NCBI RefSeq assembly: GCF_004535825.1
Contig: NZ_SGVY01000026.1
Coordinates: forward strand, 1 to 52,218
DNA length: 52,218 bases
Direction of reading: 5' to 3'
From: Segatella hominis
GTDB lineage: Bacteria; Bacteroidota; Bacteroidia; Bacteroidales; Bacteroidaceae
Under the pieces are notes generated by a model. That model searched no databases. It was given only the letters and a program-made list of their open reading frames with translations, and was not told the DNA's origin. Of this stretch, positions 26,569 to 34,611 are shown one piece after another (the first letter of the stretch is position 1; every line of letters starts with the position of its first letter). The position numbers were made by a program, and so were the translations under genes.

Positions 26569-28134
26569 ATGGCAATAAAACTATATCCTTTAGGCATACA
26601 GACTTTCGAACGAATTCGAGAAGAAGACAAACTGTATATCGACAAGACGGAATACATCTACCGCATGGCTCACACCAACGGTAAATATTTCTTCTTGAGC
26701 CGACCACGCCGTTTCGGAAAGTCGTTATTGGTTTCCACCTTTAAAAACTATTTTGAGGGAAAGAGAAACCTGTTCAAAGGACTTGCCATCGAAAATCTGG
26801 AGAAAGAATGGACAGAATATCCTGTGCTGCATTTTGACCTGAGCGGAGGTAAGCACATGGAAAAGGACCAACTGGAGAGATACCTCGGTTTCATCTTGGA
26901 GATGGAAGAGAAAAGATGGGGTATCACCCAACCGCAGGTTGATGCCAACAACAGACTGACAGAACTCATCTATACGGCATACGAGAAAACAGGGAAACAG
27001 GTGGTTGTACTCATCGACGAATATGATGCACCCATGCTTGACGTGGCACACGAACAGGAGCAACTGGATGCTCTGCGAAACATCATGCGCAACTTCTTCA
27101 GTCCTCTGAAATTCTGCGAAGCAAAACTCCGTTTCGTCTTCCTTACTGGCATCACCAAGTTCTCGCAGGTAAGCATTTTCAGCGAATTGAACAATATCAC
27201 CCTCATCTCTATGGACAAAGATTATGCAGGCATCTGCGGCATCACCCAGGAAGAACTGCTTACACAAATGCAGGAAGATATTGATATGCTTGCCCAATCA
27301 CAGGACATGACGAGAGAAGCTGTCATTGCCAAACTGAAGGAACATTACGATGGCTATCATTTTGCCAAGGTATCACCAGATGTCTTCAATCCTTACAGTC
27401 TGCTCAATTGCTTTGCAGAAAAAGAATTTGGTGCCTATTGGTTCAGTTCGGGCACCCCTACCTATCTCATCAATATGCTGAATAAGTTTGGGATACTTCC
27501 CAACGAAATAGCTCCTACAGAAGCACTGGAATCTGCCTTCGATGCCCCGACGGAAAAGATGAAGACCATCACCCCACTGCTCTATCAGAGCGGATACGTC
27601 ACCATCAAGGATTACAACAAGGATACCCAGCTCTATACCCTCGACATCCCGAACAAGGAAATAAGAGTAGGACTGTTTGACAATCTCCTGCCCAACTACG
27701 TGGATGGCAAGAGTGCCCAGCAAGGAGGCGTTACCATCGCAAAGATGGCATCCCTTATCCGCAAGCAAGATATGGATGGGGCTCTGCAGCTCCTGCAGGA
27801 TTACTTCGAAACCATTCCGTATTGCCATGTAACCAATCACGAGGGACATTATCAGCAGATGCTCTACATCATCTTCACCCTGCTCACGGGATTTGTTCTG
27901 GATGTGGAAGTACATACACCAAGAGGAAGAGTGGATATGGTTCTGCTTACCCAGACCGACCTCTACCTCATAGAGCTAAAGCTCAACAAGAGTGCCCAGG
28001 CTGCCATGCGCCAGATGAATCTGAAGAACTACCACAAGCGCTTTGCTCTCTGTGGCAAACCTATCACAAAGGTAGGCATCAACTTCGACAGCACAACAGG
28101 CAGCATCAAAGATTGGATTATCGAAAAAGCATAA
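26569..28134 (+). CDS. AAA-ATPase-like / PD-(D/E)XK nuclease family protein (copy 1)
   Basis: A 521-residue protein with an N-terminal AAA-ATPase_like (PF09820-type) domain and a C-terminal PDDEXK_9-type nuclease-like domain (PF08011). The start motif is GIQTFERIREEDKLYIDKTE. The P-loop SRPRRFGKSLL (about 44-54) and Walker B VVVLIDEYDAPM (about 143-154) follow. LTGITKFSQVSIFSELNNI is near 200. The nuclease part has a VDMVLLTQTDLYLIELKLN motif (Asp, then ELK) near 462-480. Members occur in many near-identical copies in Bacteroidetes genomes; their role is not settled, and ideas include mobile DNA or defence. A close paralogue of equal length is at 44865. Confidence 0.85.
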   Translation: MAIKLYPLGIQTFERIREEDKLYIDKTEYIYRMAHTNGKYFFLSRPRRFGKSLLVSTFKNYFEGKRNLFKGLAIENLEKEWTEYPVLHFDLSGGKHMEKDQLERYLGFILEMEEKRWGITQPQVDANNRLTELIYTAYEKTGKQVVVLIDEYDAPMLDVAHEQEQLDALRNIMRNFFSPLKFCEAKLRFVFLTGITKFSQVSIFSELNNITLISMDKDYAGICGITQEELLTQMQEDIDMLAQSQDMTREAVIAKLKEHYDGYHFAKVSPDVFNPYSLLNCFAEKEFGAYWFSSGTPTYLINMLNKFGILPNEIAPTEALESAFDAPTEKMKTITPLLYQSGYVTIKDYNKDTQLYTLDIPNKEIRVGLFDNLLPNYVDGKSAQQGGVTIAKMASLIRKQDMDGALQLLQDYFETIPYCHVTNHEGHYQQMLYIIFTLLTGFVLDVEVHTPRGRVDMVLLTQTDLYLIELKLNKSAQAAMRQMNLKNYHKRFALCGKPITKVGINFDSTTGSIKDWIIEKA

Positions 28135-28161
28135 CTTTACTGATATCACACTTCAAGATAT

Positions 28162-28211
28162 CTCAATAAAAAAGGAGAAGACTCACAAGAATCTTCTCCT
28201 TTTTTATTGAG
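28162..28211. terminator. Bidirectional terminator between AAA-ATPase and hydrolase genes
   Basis: A perfect 20-bp stem joins 28162-28181 and 28192-28211 (core AAAAAAGGAGAAGA with TCTTCTCCTTTTTT). Its A/T ends supply T tracts in both directions. Confidence 0.92.
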
Positions 28212-28250
28212 TTCTTTAGAATGAACTGATATTTTTCGTCCATTCAAATG

Positions 28251-29258
28251 CTATTCCTCTTTCGATACAAAGTCTTTCACGATGCGGGTGTATTCCTCGT
28301 GATGGTCGTGATATGCCATAGCATGAACGGAGCCTTTAGCGATGAAGATGGCTTTTCTGCCCTTCGTCTTTGCCTCATAAAGCGGATGAAGCATGGCGTA
28401 TGGCACGAAGGCATCCTTATCGCCATGGATAAAGAGCATCGGTTTGGTGCTCTTGCGAACCTGCTCTATCTGCTGCGCCTCGGCAAACGACCAGCCATAG
28501 CGATACTGGCAAAGAGCAGAAGTGGTATTCATCAGCGGGAAGGAAGGCAAGCCAAACTGGTCTTTGAGCTGAGCGGAAAACTCATCCCACACGCTGGTAT
28601 AGCCGCAGTCCTCCACAAAGCACTTCACGTAATCGGGAGTCTTCTCTCCCGATACTGCCATCGTGGTTGCCGCACCCATCGAAATACCATGAATCACCTG
28701 CTGGGTATTCTTCACTCTTCGTTCTTCACTCTTCACTTTAAAAATCTCATTGGCGATTTCCGACCACCTGATCACATCCCATCTATCCTTCCATCCCATC
28801 TGAATATGGTCGCCCTCGCTCTCTCCATGTCCATACAGATCTGGCAGGAGCACATTATACCCCATATCGTGATTATAGAGATAGGCGATGTGCAGCATTC
28901 CCTCGGAGCGCACCTGATAGCCATGCACCACCACGGCTGTTTTTTCCGTAGTCTTCGGTGCATAGAGATAGATGGCATGGGCCTTGTAGCCCGATGGCAT
29001 CGTGACAAAGGTATCCTTCACGCAATGGTGCTGATACACGGAGTCCATCCAGCCAATCATCCAGGGGCACTCGTTCTTCATTCTGTTCTTCCAATGCTCG
29101 GCTGTCATTCTCTCCTCCTTCGGATAGTTGAGCGAATAATTGAGCATATAGTTGCTGGCGCCATACAGTCCCAATATCACGAGCGCCACCAGGACCAGAG
29201 CCGAAGCGATGCCTATCTTTCTCATCTTTTCCTGTTTCATCTTCATTCTTATTGCCAT
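28251..29258 (-). CDS. Membrane-anchored alpha/beta hydrolase
   Basis: A 335-residue hydrolase with one N-terminal transmembrane helix (about residues 15-35, IASALVLVALVILGLYGA), so anchored with its domain outside the cytoplasm. The alpha/beta-hydrolase fold is visible: oxyanion region VVVHGYQ, nucleophile elbow HGISMGAAT with the catalytic Ser, Asp in HGDKDAFVP, and His in KGSVHAMAYHDH. It resembles peptidase-S9/S33-like esterases; the substrate is unknown. Between the N-terminal strands and the elbow an in-frame stretch, FKVKSEERRVKNTQQ, is encoded by a dispersed repeat also found at 17973. A perfect promoter lies upstream and supports a start near 29258. Confidence 0.85.
   Translation of the reverse strand: MAIRMKMKQEKMRKIGIASALVLVALVILGLYGASNYMLNYSLNYPKEERMTAEHWKNRMKNECPWMIGWMDSVYQHHCVKDTFVTMPSGYKAHAIYLYAPKTTEKTAVVVHGYQVRSEGMLHIAYLYNHDMGYNVLLPDLYGHGESEGDHIQMGWKDRWDVIRWSEIANEIFKVKSEERRVKNTQQVIHGISMGAATTMAVSGEKTPDYVKCFVEDCGYTSVWDEFSAQLKDQFGLPSFPLMNTTSALCQYRYGWSFAEAQQIEQVRKSTKPMLFIHGDKDAFVPYAMLHPLYEAKTKGRKAIFIAKGSVHAMAYHDHHEEYTRIVKDFVSKEE
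28708..28740. repeat. Short dispersed repeat inside the hydrolase gene
   Basis: TTCTTCACTCTTCGTTCTTC then ACTCTTCACTT on the plus strand, nearly identical to 17973-18005. Read on the minus strand it codes for about 11 residues (VKSEERRVKN) and keeps the frame open. Confidence 0.7.
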
Positions 29259-29287
29259 TACAAATATCTATTATAGAATTTCCGCTG

Positions 29288-29318
29288 CAAAATTAAGGAA
29301 AAAGATGGAGATGGCAAA
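29288..29318 (-). promoter_or_regulatory. Promoter of the hydrolase gene
   Basis: Minus strand TTTG (29318-29315), 19 bases, TAATTTTG (29295-29288): a perfect consensus. The leader is about 25-30 bases. Confidence 0.85.
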
Positions 29319-29349
29319 GAAACAGAGGAAAAATCCTGTTAAATTGAAG

Positions 29350-31920
29350 CTATAATCTGCTCTTTTCTGCATTACCAGCACCCGTACCCTTATACTTGCT
29401 CTTGGTGGCATTGAAGTTATAAGTTACATTGACCAAGAACATGCGGGTATTATCTATACCGGTTCTGGTGAAGTGCGCATACGAATTATTATATTTCCAA
29501 CTCTCGTTCTGTCCATGAAGCAAATCCTCAGCTTCCAATCTCACAACCAATCGGTTGTTCAGGAACGACTTGGAAATAGACGCATCCAGGGAATTCCATG
29601 CATAGTTGACACCCAATTCGCTATAATTACGCGACTGGTAAGAGTATTCCAATCTAGCCTTCCAATGATGCGGCAATACCCAGGTATTCTCCAAATCCAG
29701 ATAGAGAGAAGGACGGTTGGCATTATAGTTGCTGACGTATTTGCTGGCATCAAAGAACTGATTGACCAGACCTACCGTATAGTCAAGATGCCATAAGCCT
29801 ATCACCGGAGTAGCCTCAAGATAGAACTTCAGGTTCTGAATCTTATCTACATTCTCGTAATATGACAGGGCTATATCCTTATTGCCCTGGAACGGTTTCA
29901 TCATATATACCGAGGCATTCTTGTTGTAGATATATTCAGCAGAGAAACTCAGCCAGGAATATTGCGCATCCCATTCCAGATGATAGGCATCCGTTGGTCG
30001 CAAGTTAGGATTACCGCTTTCATAGGAATGACGACTCGTATATCGGGTATAACCGGAAAGACGGAAGTAACTTGGTCGATAGGTCTTTGCCGTGAAACTC
30101 AACGAAGAATGCCACTTGCCCTTGTCATATCCCAAGGATACATTAGGAAATACATTATCATACTTTCTGCTCATATCCGGGTTGAGCACTCCTTCGGCAT
30201 AATAGTCTGATTTTACATGCTCATATCTCACACCGGCATTCAGAGAATAATCTCCCAACGACCATGCAGCCTCAGCAAAGGTGGCAATGTTCTGTTCCTT
30301 GATTTTGGAATCATTGGATGCAGCCACACCACCCTCGTTCTTGTTGTTGGTATGACTATCAGAATTTGTGTATTCCGAACCAAAGTCTATGTTCAACTGG
30401 TCGGTCAAAGGATAAGAAACAACCAATTTACCGGCAAGCAACTTTCCTTTGGTATGGCTATCTGAACATACAATCTGGTCGCCCAACTCAGAACTGGTTT
30501 CGGTGGCTTTCTGTATCTGGTCTTTCGTCCTCCACAACGCTGATGCATTCAGGTCTATACTCCACTTGCCTATCTTACCATCATAATAAAAGTCAGCCTG
30601 ATGAATAGGAGTCTGCTTGGTATCTGACTCATCGTTGAGATAATTTACATCTCCCTGGTGAACTCCATCCTGAAAGATGGAATAGTTCTGCCTAACAGTA
30701 AAATACTTGGTATAGCCAGAACCAAACTTATATTTCAGACCGATGGTATGATTTTCGTTGAATTCATAATTGAAACCCAGATTGGCATCAGGTCCATAAT
30801 CTCTAGAATCAATGCGCCCTACTGATTTTTGATATATCTGATGCTGATTTCCATTGATATATTCATCCAATCCCAACTTATCATAGAAATACGAATCTGA
30901 CCACATCAATCCACCGAATACATCCAGTCCACCCACACGGTAATTGAGATTAGCCTGCTCTTGCCAGGTATTCTTTATGGCAAAACCATATTTTGCCTGG
31001 AAATTACCACTCCATCCATAACCTTGCTTCTTGACCGTGGTTATACGAATCACCGAATTGACCTGGGCATCATACAGCGCACCAGGAGTCGTGATAACCG
31101 TCACGTTCTTCACATCCTTGGAAGATATGGTTTGCAATTCATTTTTGTCGGTCAGTTTTCTGCCATTGACATAAATCTCCGGTGTGTCTTTTCCAAACAC
31201 CGAACAGTTTCCATCCTTATCCACACGCACTCTTGGAACCTGCTTCAACAAGTCGGCAACCATACCCGCATCACTCAGTATCGTACCCTGCACCTGGGTC
31301 TGAAATCCCTCGCGAGTCAGTTTTGTCTTGGGGCGAACCGCCTTCACAATCACCTTCTGCAGGTTCATCGTTGCCTCCTTCAAAGTAATTGAACCAATCT
31401 TACCTGTATTATATGTATTGCTTGTCGTAATATAGCCCACGCAACTTACTCTTACTATCACCTTTCTGGCTCCACAGGGAATCACGAACTGGCCGTTCTC
31501 ATTTGTCACACCGCCATTAATCAATGAAGAGTCACGAACATTCAGCAGGGCTACATTGGCGAAATCTACAGGGCGTTTCTTATTGTCTATGATGCGGCCT
31601 ATCATCTTGGTGGGAGTCTTCTGCGTACACTCCACAAAGATGTTTTCGCCATCTATCGTCATCTTCATCGGATAGAAGCCCATAATCTGGCGGATGGCAT
31701 CCGGAGCAGTTCGCTTCACGATACTCGTGGTAACCGTGAAATCTTCCAGTTCATCATAAATAAAGTTGATACGATAATCCTTGGTGCTCTTGGCAAGGAT
31801 GGTGAGCGCTTCTGACATAGAAGTGTTGCGGAAGTTGCGGGTGATGCGTTGGGCATAGATGGTCTGAAGAGAAAGGCTCATCAGACCTGCCAGCAGCATG
31901 ATATATCTTAATCTTTTCAT
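29350..31920 (-). CDS. TonB-dependent outer-membrane receptor with STN signalling domain
   Basis: An 856-residue receptor. After a signal peptide (1-23, ends QTIYAQ) comes an STN (secretin/TonB N-terminal) domain, about 27-95 (SMSEALTILAKSTKDYRINFIYDE), which contacts a FecR-type anti-sigma factor. A carboxypeptidase-regulatory-like domain follows (about 108-180; GRIIDNKKRPVDFANVALL, NENGQFVIPCG). Next is a plug (GMVADLLKQVPRVRVDKDG, EIYVNGRKLTDKNELQTI) and an OMP_b-brl_3-type barrel. It ends NFNATKSKYKGTGAG..EKSRL, a conserved family tail. Its ATG lies one base after the anti-sigma stop, so the two genes are translationally linked. Probably a cell-surface signalling receptor; ligand unknown. 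Confidence 0.92.
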   Translation of the reverse strand: MKRLRYIMLLAGLMSLSLQTIYAQRITRNFRNTSMSEALTILAKSTKDYRINFIYDELEDFTVTTSIVKRTAPDAIRQIMGFYPMKMTIDGENIFVECTQKTPTKMIGRIIDNKKRPVDFANVALLNVRDSSLINGGVTNENGQFVIPCGARKVIVRVSCVGYITTSNTYNTGKIGSITLKEATMNLQKVIVKAVRPKTKLTREGFQTQVQGTILSDAGMVADLLKQVPRVRVDKDGNCSVFGKDTPEIYVNGRKLTDKNELQTISSKDVKNVTVITTPGALYDAQVNSVIRITTVKKQGYGWSGNFQAKYGFAIKNTWQEQANLNYRVGGLDVFGGLMWSDSYFYDKLGLDEYINGNQHQIYQKSVGRIDSRDYGPDANLGFNYEFNENHTIGLKYKFGSGYTKYFTVRQNYSIFQDGVHQGDVNYLNDESDTKQTPIHQADFYYDGKIGKWSIDLNASALWRTKDQIQKATETSSELGDQIVCSDSHTKGKLLAGKLVVSYPLTDQLNIDFGSEYTNSDSHTNNKNEGGVAASNDSKIKEQNIATFAEAAWSLGDYSLNAGVRYEHVKSDYYAEGVLNPDMSRKYDNVFPNVSLGYDKGKWHSSLSFTAKTYRPSYFRLSGYTRYTSRHSYESGNPNLRPTDAYHLEWDAQYSWLSFSAEYIYNKNASVYMMKPFQGNKDIALSYYENVDKIQNLKFYLEATPVIGLWHLDYTVGLVNQFFDASKYVSNYNANRPSLYLDLENTWVLPHHWKARLEYSYQSRNYSELGVNYAWNSLDASISKSFLNNRLVVRLEAEDLLHGQNESWKYNNSYAHFTRTGIDNTRMFLVNVTYNFNATKSKYKGTGAGNAEKSRL

Positions 31921-31921
31921 C

Positions 31922-32686
31922 TTATTCCACGATTAAAGTTTGACCTTCATGACGAATATTCACTTTCTCGAAATGATTCATCAGTTCGATGATATCATCC
32001 AGACTCATGTTCTTCTCCAGTTGCAGGAAGAGACGGATGTGGCGAGCCGACTCGTTCTGATAAGTTACCTGGAGATGGAAATGCCCGGCAATAGGAGTCA
32101 GGATATTCTGAAGCTCAGCGTTTTCATAAACCAATGGGAGCTGGGCAAGACTTGCAGAATCTGTCTTTTCTTCTATGTTGGATTTCTGAGGAGCAGAAAC
32201 CTGCTGGATAGAATCCTTGCGGGATGACACGAGTTCGGTATTGTGCTTATCTGATGCCTGATGAGAACGGGTTACCAGATGAATGGCAGCAAAGGTGATG
32301 CCGGAGACGACAAGGACGGCTGCAACGGCAGCCACCTTTCTCATCGGGTTCCAGAGAGGAAACGACTTGGCGGTTTGCTGGGTTTCTGCATTCTGACTCA
32401 TCTCTTCTTTCTGCTGTTTTTCTTCTTTCAGCTTCATCTCATCTTTCAGCTTCTCCCATTCTGCATCAATCGAAGGCATCTTCATCCCTTCCTTTGACTT
32501 GGCGAAATCCAGAGACTGCCGGGTCTCTACCAACTGCTGATAGAGTTCGTTCACTTCCTCATCGCCCAGAAGTTCATCCTTTTGGGTTTCGGAATACTTT
32601 TCGGGATGCTCCAGGAGATCGAGGAGCAAATCCCATTTCTGAGAATCCATCTTCTGAGAATCTATGTCAGATAATTCATCTTTCAT
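31922..32686 (-). CDS. FecR-type anti-sigma factor (DUF4974)
   Basis: A 254-residue inner-membrane anti-sigma factor that links the receptor STN domain to the ECF sigma factor. The cytoplasmic N-terminal part (1-125) is charged and has a conserved DLLEHPEKY-like start. One TM helix covers about 133-152 (VAAVAAVLVVSGITFAAIHL). The periplasmic part ends in a DUF4974-type domain (about 195-254; LPLVYENAELQNILTPIAGHF, MSLDDIIELMNHFEKVNI). It lies 29 bases after the sigma gene and one base before the receptor gene, the standard cell-surface signalling order. Shorter than many FecR proteins (about 320), without a clear central FecR domain. Confidence 0.87.
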   Translation of the reverse strand: MKDELSDIDSQKMDSQKWDLLLDLLEHPEKYSETQKDELLGDEEVNELYQQLVETRQSLDFAKSKEGMKMPSIDAEWEKLKDEMKLKEEKQQKEEMSQNAETQQTAKSFPLWNPMRKVAAVAAVLVVSGITFAAIHLVTRSHQASDKHNTELVSSRKDSIQQVSAPQKSNIEEKTDSASLAQLPLVYENAELQNILTPIAGHFHLQVTYQNESARHIRLFLQLEKNMSLDDIIELMNHFEKVNIRHEGQTLIVE

Positions 32687-32715
32687 TTTCTTTTCCTTTC
32701 TTCATTTTAGGGTTA

Positions 32716-33204
32716 TTATTTTCCTTTCAATTTTTCTCTGAGCGTTCGCAAACCTTTTACGATATGCTTGTTCACTGCCGAGACGCTGATGCCCAGCTCC
32801 TCCGCCGTATCCTTATACGACATTCCTTCCCGATAGCACAATCGGATGACGGAAGCAGTCTGGTCGGTCAAGTCGTGGTCGATGCAATCCACGGCAGCCT
32901 GCCATCGCTCTTCCAGACGAGAAGGTTCTTCCTCCGTCAAATTCCCTTCCGAGAAAGGGAGAAGCCGTTTCAGTCTTTCATCTCTCTTCTTTCTGGCTAT
33001 AAGATTGATGCAGGCATTCTTCACGCTCCGCATCAGGTAAGCCCGGTCTGGAACCAGCTGTTTATTCCACAATCTGGAGAACACGTCGCTCACCACATCC
33101 CTCGCCTCCTCATTATCATGGAGCAAGGCAAAGGCGAAGCGATACATCTGCTCGTAATGGTCGTGGAACAGCCGTTCCATCCGCTGTTCATTTTCTTCTG
33201 TCAT
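32716..33204 (-). CDS. ECF RNA polymerase sigma factor
   Basis: A 162-residue ECF sigma factor of the FecI-like group in Bacteroidetes. Sigma-2 region: MERLFHDHYEQMYRFAFALLHDNEEARDVVSDVFSRLW (about 9-46, contacting -10 DNA). Sigma-4 region: TASVIRLCYREGMSYKDTAEELGISVSAVNKHIVKGLRTL (about 115-155) with its helix-turn-helix. The start is the ATG at 33204; an upstream TTG at 33207 is unlikely. It starts the operon sigma, anti-sigma, receptor. The minus-strand box at 33306-33313 is the likely promoter; self-activation through an ECF promoter is also common but not visible. Confidence 0.92.
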   Translation of the reverse strand: MTEENEQRMERLFHDHYEQMYRFAFALLHDNEEARDVVSDVFSRLWNKQLVPDRAYLMRSVKNACINLIARKKRDERLKRLLPFSEGNLTEEEPSRLEERWQAAVDCIDHDLTDQTASVIRLCYREGMSYKDTAEELGISVSAVNKHIVKGLRTLREKLKGK

Positions 33205-33305
33205 CAAGTCATTTTCTTCTTGTTTCTACTCTTATATACAAGCTTTCCTGAAATCAATTACCCCTAAAATGAAGAAATCTTCTACTTCCTTTGGAAAAAC
33301 CGATG

Positions 33306-33313
33306 CAAAGGTA
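33306..33313 (-). promoter_or_regulatory. -7 box of the sigma/anti-sigma/receptor operon
   Basis: Minus strand TACCTTTG, a full TAnnTTTG match, about 100 bases before the ATG at 33204. The -33 TTTG is not seen. Confidence 0.55.
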
Positions 33314-33331
33314 ATAAAAAACTAGAAAAAG

Positions 33332-33362
33332 CTTGCACTTTCGAATAAAAAGTGTATCTTTG
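33332..33362 (+). promoter_or_regulatory. Promoter of the MNT/HEPN pair
   Basis: CTTG (33332-33335), 19 bases, TATCTTTG (33355-33362): full -7 box, three of four -33 bases; leader of about 20 bases. Confidence 0.7.
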
Positions 33363-33388
33363 CAGCTAAGAAACAACATCATTACAAT

Positions 33389-33685
33389 ATGGATAAACAA
33401 GCCATTATAGAAGCTTTACGCCATTATTTCAGCACCCAACCCGTACTGAAAGCCTGGCTGTTCGGTTCTTTCTCCAGAGGAGAAGAAACGAAGGATAGCG
33501 ATGTCGATATTATGGTTTCTTTGGACAAGAGCAAACCTATTGGTTTAAAATTCTTCGGTATGTGGAATGATTTGGAAGAACTCTTAGGTAGAAAAGTTGA
33601 TTTGGTATCAGAAGGAACCTTACTCCCTTTTGCACAGGAATCAGTAGAACGTGATAAAATCTTAGTATATGAGAGAACGAAGTAG
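33389..33685 (+). CDS. MNT-type nucleotidyltransferase antitoxin
   Basis: A 98-residue minimal nucleotidyltransferase. The catalytic motif is complete: LFGSFSRGEETKDSDVDIMV (GSxSRG-x-DxD, about residues 25-45), with a third acidic residue in KVDLVSEG near 70. Proteins of this family pair with HEPN RNases and neutralise them by adding nucleotides (AMP in the studied MntA/HepT pair). The partner gene overlaps its 3' end by 17 bases but is broken (33669-34017). The antitoxin is intact and has its own promoter, the expected order of loss in a toxin-antitoxin pair. Confidence 0.88.
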   Translation: MDKQAIIEALRHYFSTQPVLKAWLFGSFSRGEETKDSDVDIMVSLDKSKPIGLKFFGMWNDLEELLGRKVDLVSEGTLLPFAQESVERDKILVYERTK

Positions 33686-34017
33686 AGATAAAAACCGCCT
33701 ATAGCACATGCTCCAGGCGATAGAAAGAATCTGCCGATATACAAAAAGGTAAAAACTTTGAGGATTTTATCGCAGATGACATGATGTATTACGCAGTAGT
33801 CAAGAACATAGAAATTCTTGGAGAAGCTTCGAATATGCTTACCGAAGAATTTCGACAAGCACATCCTAAGACTCCTTGGAAACAAGTGAACGGCATGAGG
33901 AACTATATCGTTCATGAATATTTTCAAGTTGATAACAACGTTGTTTGGGATGTAATTACAAACGACCTTCCGGTATTAGAGCAACAAATAAAGGAGTATC
34001 TAACTGAAGAAAAATAA
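33669..34017 (+). pseudogene. Broken HEPN (HepT/DUF86-type) toxin gene
   Basis: Reading from the ATG at 33669, which overlaps the antitoxin gene, gives MRERSRDKNRL, then TAG at 33702-33704 (CAG to TAG would give Gln), then HMLQAIERICRYTK. A second fault follows: one extra A in the run 33743-33747 shifts the frame, after which GKNFEDFIADDMMYYAVVKNIEILGEA continues to the end. The HEPN motif RNYIVHEYF (R-x4-H) is kept. With both faults repaired the product would be about 115 residues, the usual length for the family. The open frame from 33781 (78 residues) begins inside the domain and is not a natural gene. The toxin is therefore inactive unless another start and a readthrough rescue it. Confidence 0.85.
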
Positions 34018-34021
34018 AAAC

Positions 34022-34071
34022 ATCGGCCAAGCAAAGAGTAAACCAACATGGTTTTGCCTTCGCTTGACCGA
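34022..34071. repeat. Long imperfect hairpin behind the HEPN remnant
   Basis: ATCGGCCAAGC (34022-34032) pairs with GCTTGACCGAT (34061-34071) with one mismatch; an inner AAACC/GGTTT hairpin lies in the loop. There is no strong T tract. It may end transcripts from the MNT side. Confidence 0.45.
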
Positions 34072-34119
34072 TTGTCATATATTCATTGTTGTATTAAGAG
34101 AGTTTCTTCCTAACAAAAA

Positions 34120-34311
34120 CTACAAGCGGCTCTTTTCTTCATTGCCGGCTCCCGTACCCTTATACTTACTGCGCTTGGCATTGAAATTATACGTACCCTG
34201 CAAGGAGATGTCCTTGCTCTCGTCATCATCCGAAAGAATGCATCTGGCCAGATTGTACATCTTCGCATAATGCTGACGGAATAACTGTTCTATGTCCTTT
34301 TTTCTGTTCAT
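34120..34311 (-). pseudogene. In-frame deletion scar: ECF sigma head joined to receptor tail
   Basis: 63 codons that join two unrelated families. Residues 1-34 (KDIEQLFRQHYAKMYNLARC, DDDESKD) are the sigma-2 start of an ECF sigma factor and align with the intact one at 32716 (MERLFHDHYEQMYRF, NEEARD). Residues 39-63 (GTYNFNAKRSKYKGTGAG, EEKSRL) are the end of an OMP_b-brl_3 receptor, like the intact one at 29350. Since such genes stand in the order sigma, anti-sigma, receptor, one deletion of about 4 kb would fuse the ends. The scar sits 1 kb from the intact operon, which suggests a former neighbouring paralogue. A -7 box is kept at 34422-34429. The product has no obvious function. Confidence 0.82.
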
Positions 34312-34421
34312 ATACTATCTATACAGTTGAGCCAAGCGAAAAACTAAGCAAAACATCAACTTTTTTGTTTTTTCCTTTAAATCCGAATCGAAATCACCAA
34401 GATTCTCCCCGGATGTGAATG

Positions 34422-34429
34422 CAAAAGTA
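34422..34429 (-). promoter_or_regulatory. Retained -7 box of the deleted sigma operon
   Basis: Minus strand TACTTTTG, about 110 bases before the ATG at 34311. No -33 box is evident. The surrounding 300-base stretch (34312-34611) holds only this and the plus-strand promoter below. Confidence 0.5.
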
Positions 34430-34488
34430 CACAATCTATCGGAGATAGAAGACTAACGGTAAGGATAAATCGATTTTCAGTTGATTTA

Positions 34489-34520
34489 TTTGTTCATTCC
34501 AACATTTTTTAGTACTTTTG
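34489..34520 (+). promoter_or_regulatory. Promoter of the radical SAM gene
   Basis: TTTG (34489-34492), 20 bases, TACTTTTG (34513-34520). The leader is about 85 bases. Confidence 0.78.
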
Positions 34521-34611
34521 CCCACCAAATTACAAACAAGTAAATAAGATTGGTATAAAATAGGTATTACCAAGATAAAAAAGAATAGATTAGATAAAGG
34601 AAAATAAGAAT

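Noticed and set aside
28248-29276. Open frame of 342 codons opposite the hydrolase
   Set aside because: It mirrors the hydrolase gene, whose catalytic motifs and promoter are clear.
32494-33267. Open frame opposite the sigma and anti-sigma genes
   Set aside because: The minus-strand genes have clear sigma-2/4, TM and DUF4974 features; the plus-strand frame has none.
33781-34017. A 78-residue HEPN protein starting at 33781 as a normal gene
   Set aside because: The start lies within the domain; the true start, with a stop and a frameshift, is upstream.
34120-34311. A small peptide gene (for example a modified-peptide precursor with a GTGAG end)
   Set aside because: Both halves match the ends of larger families; a deletion scar explains it better.
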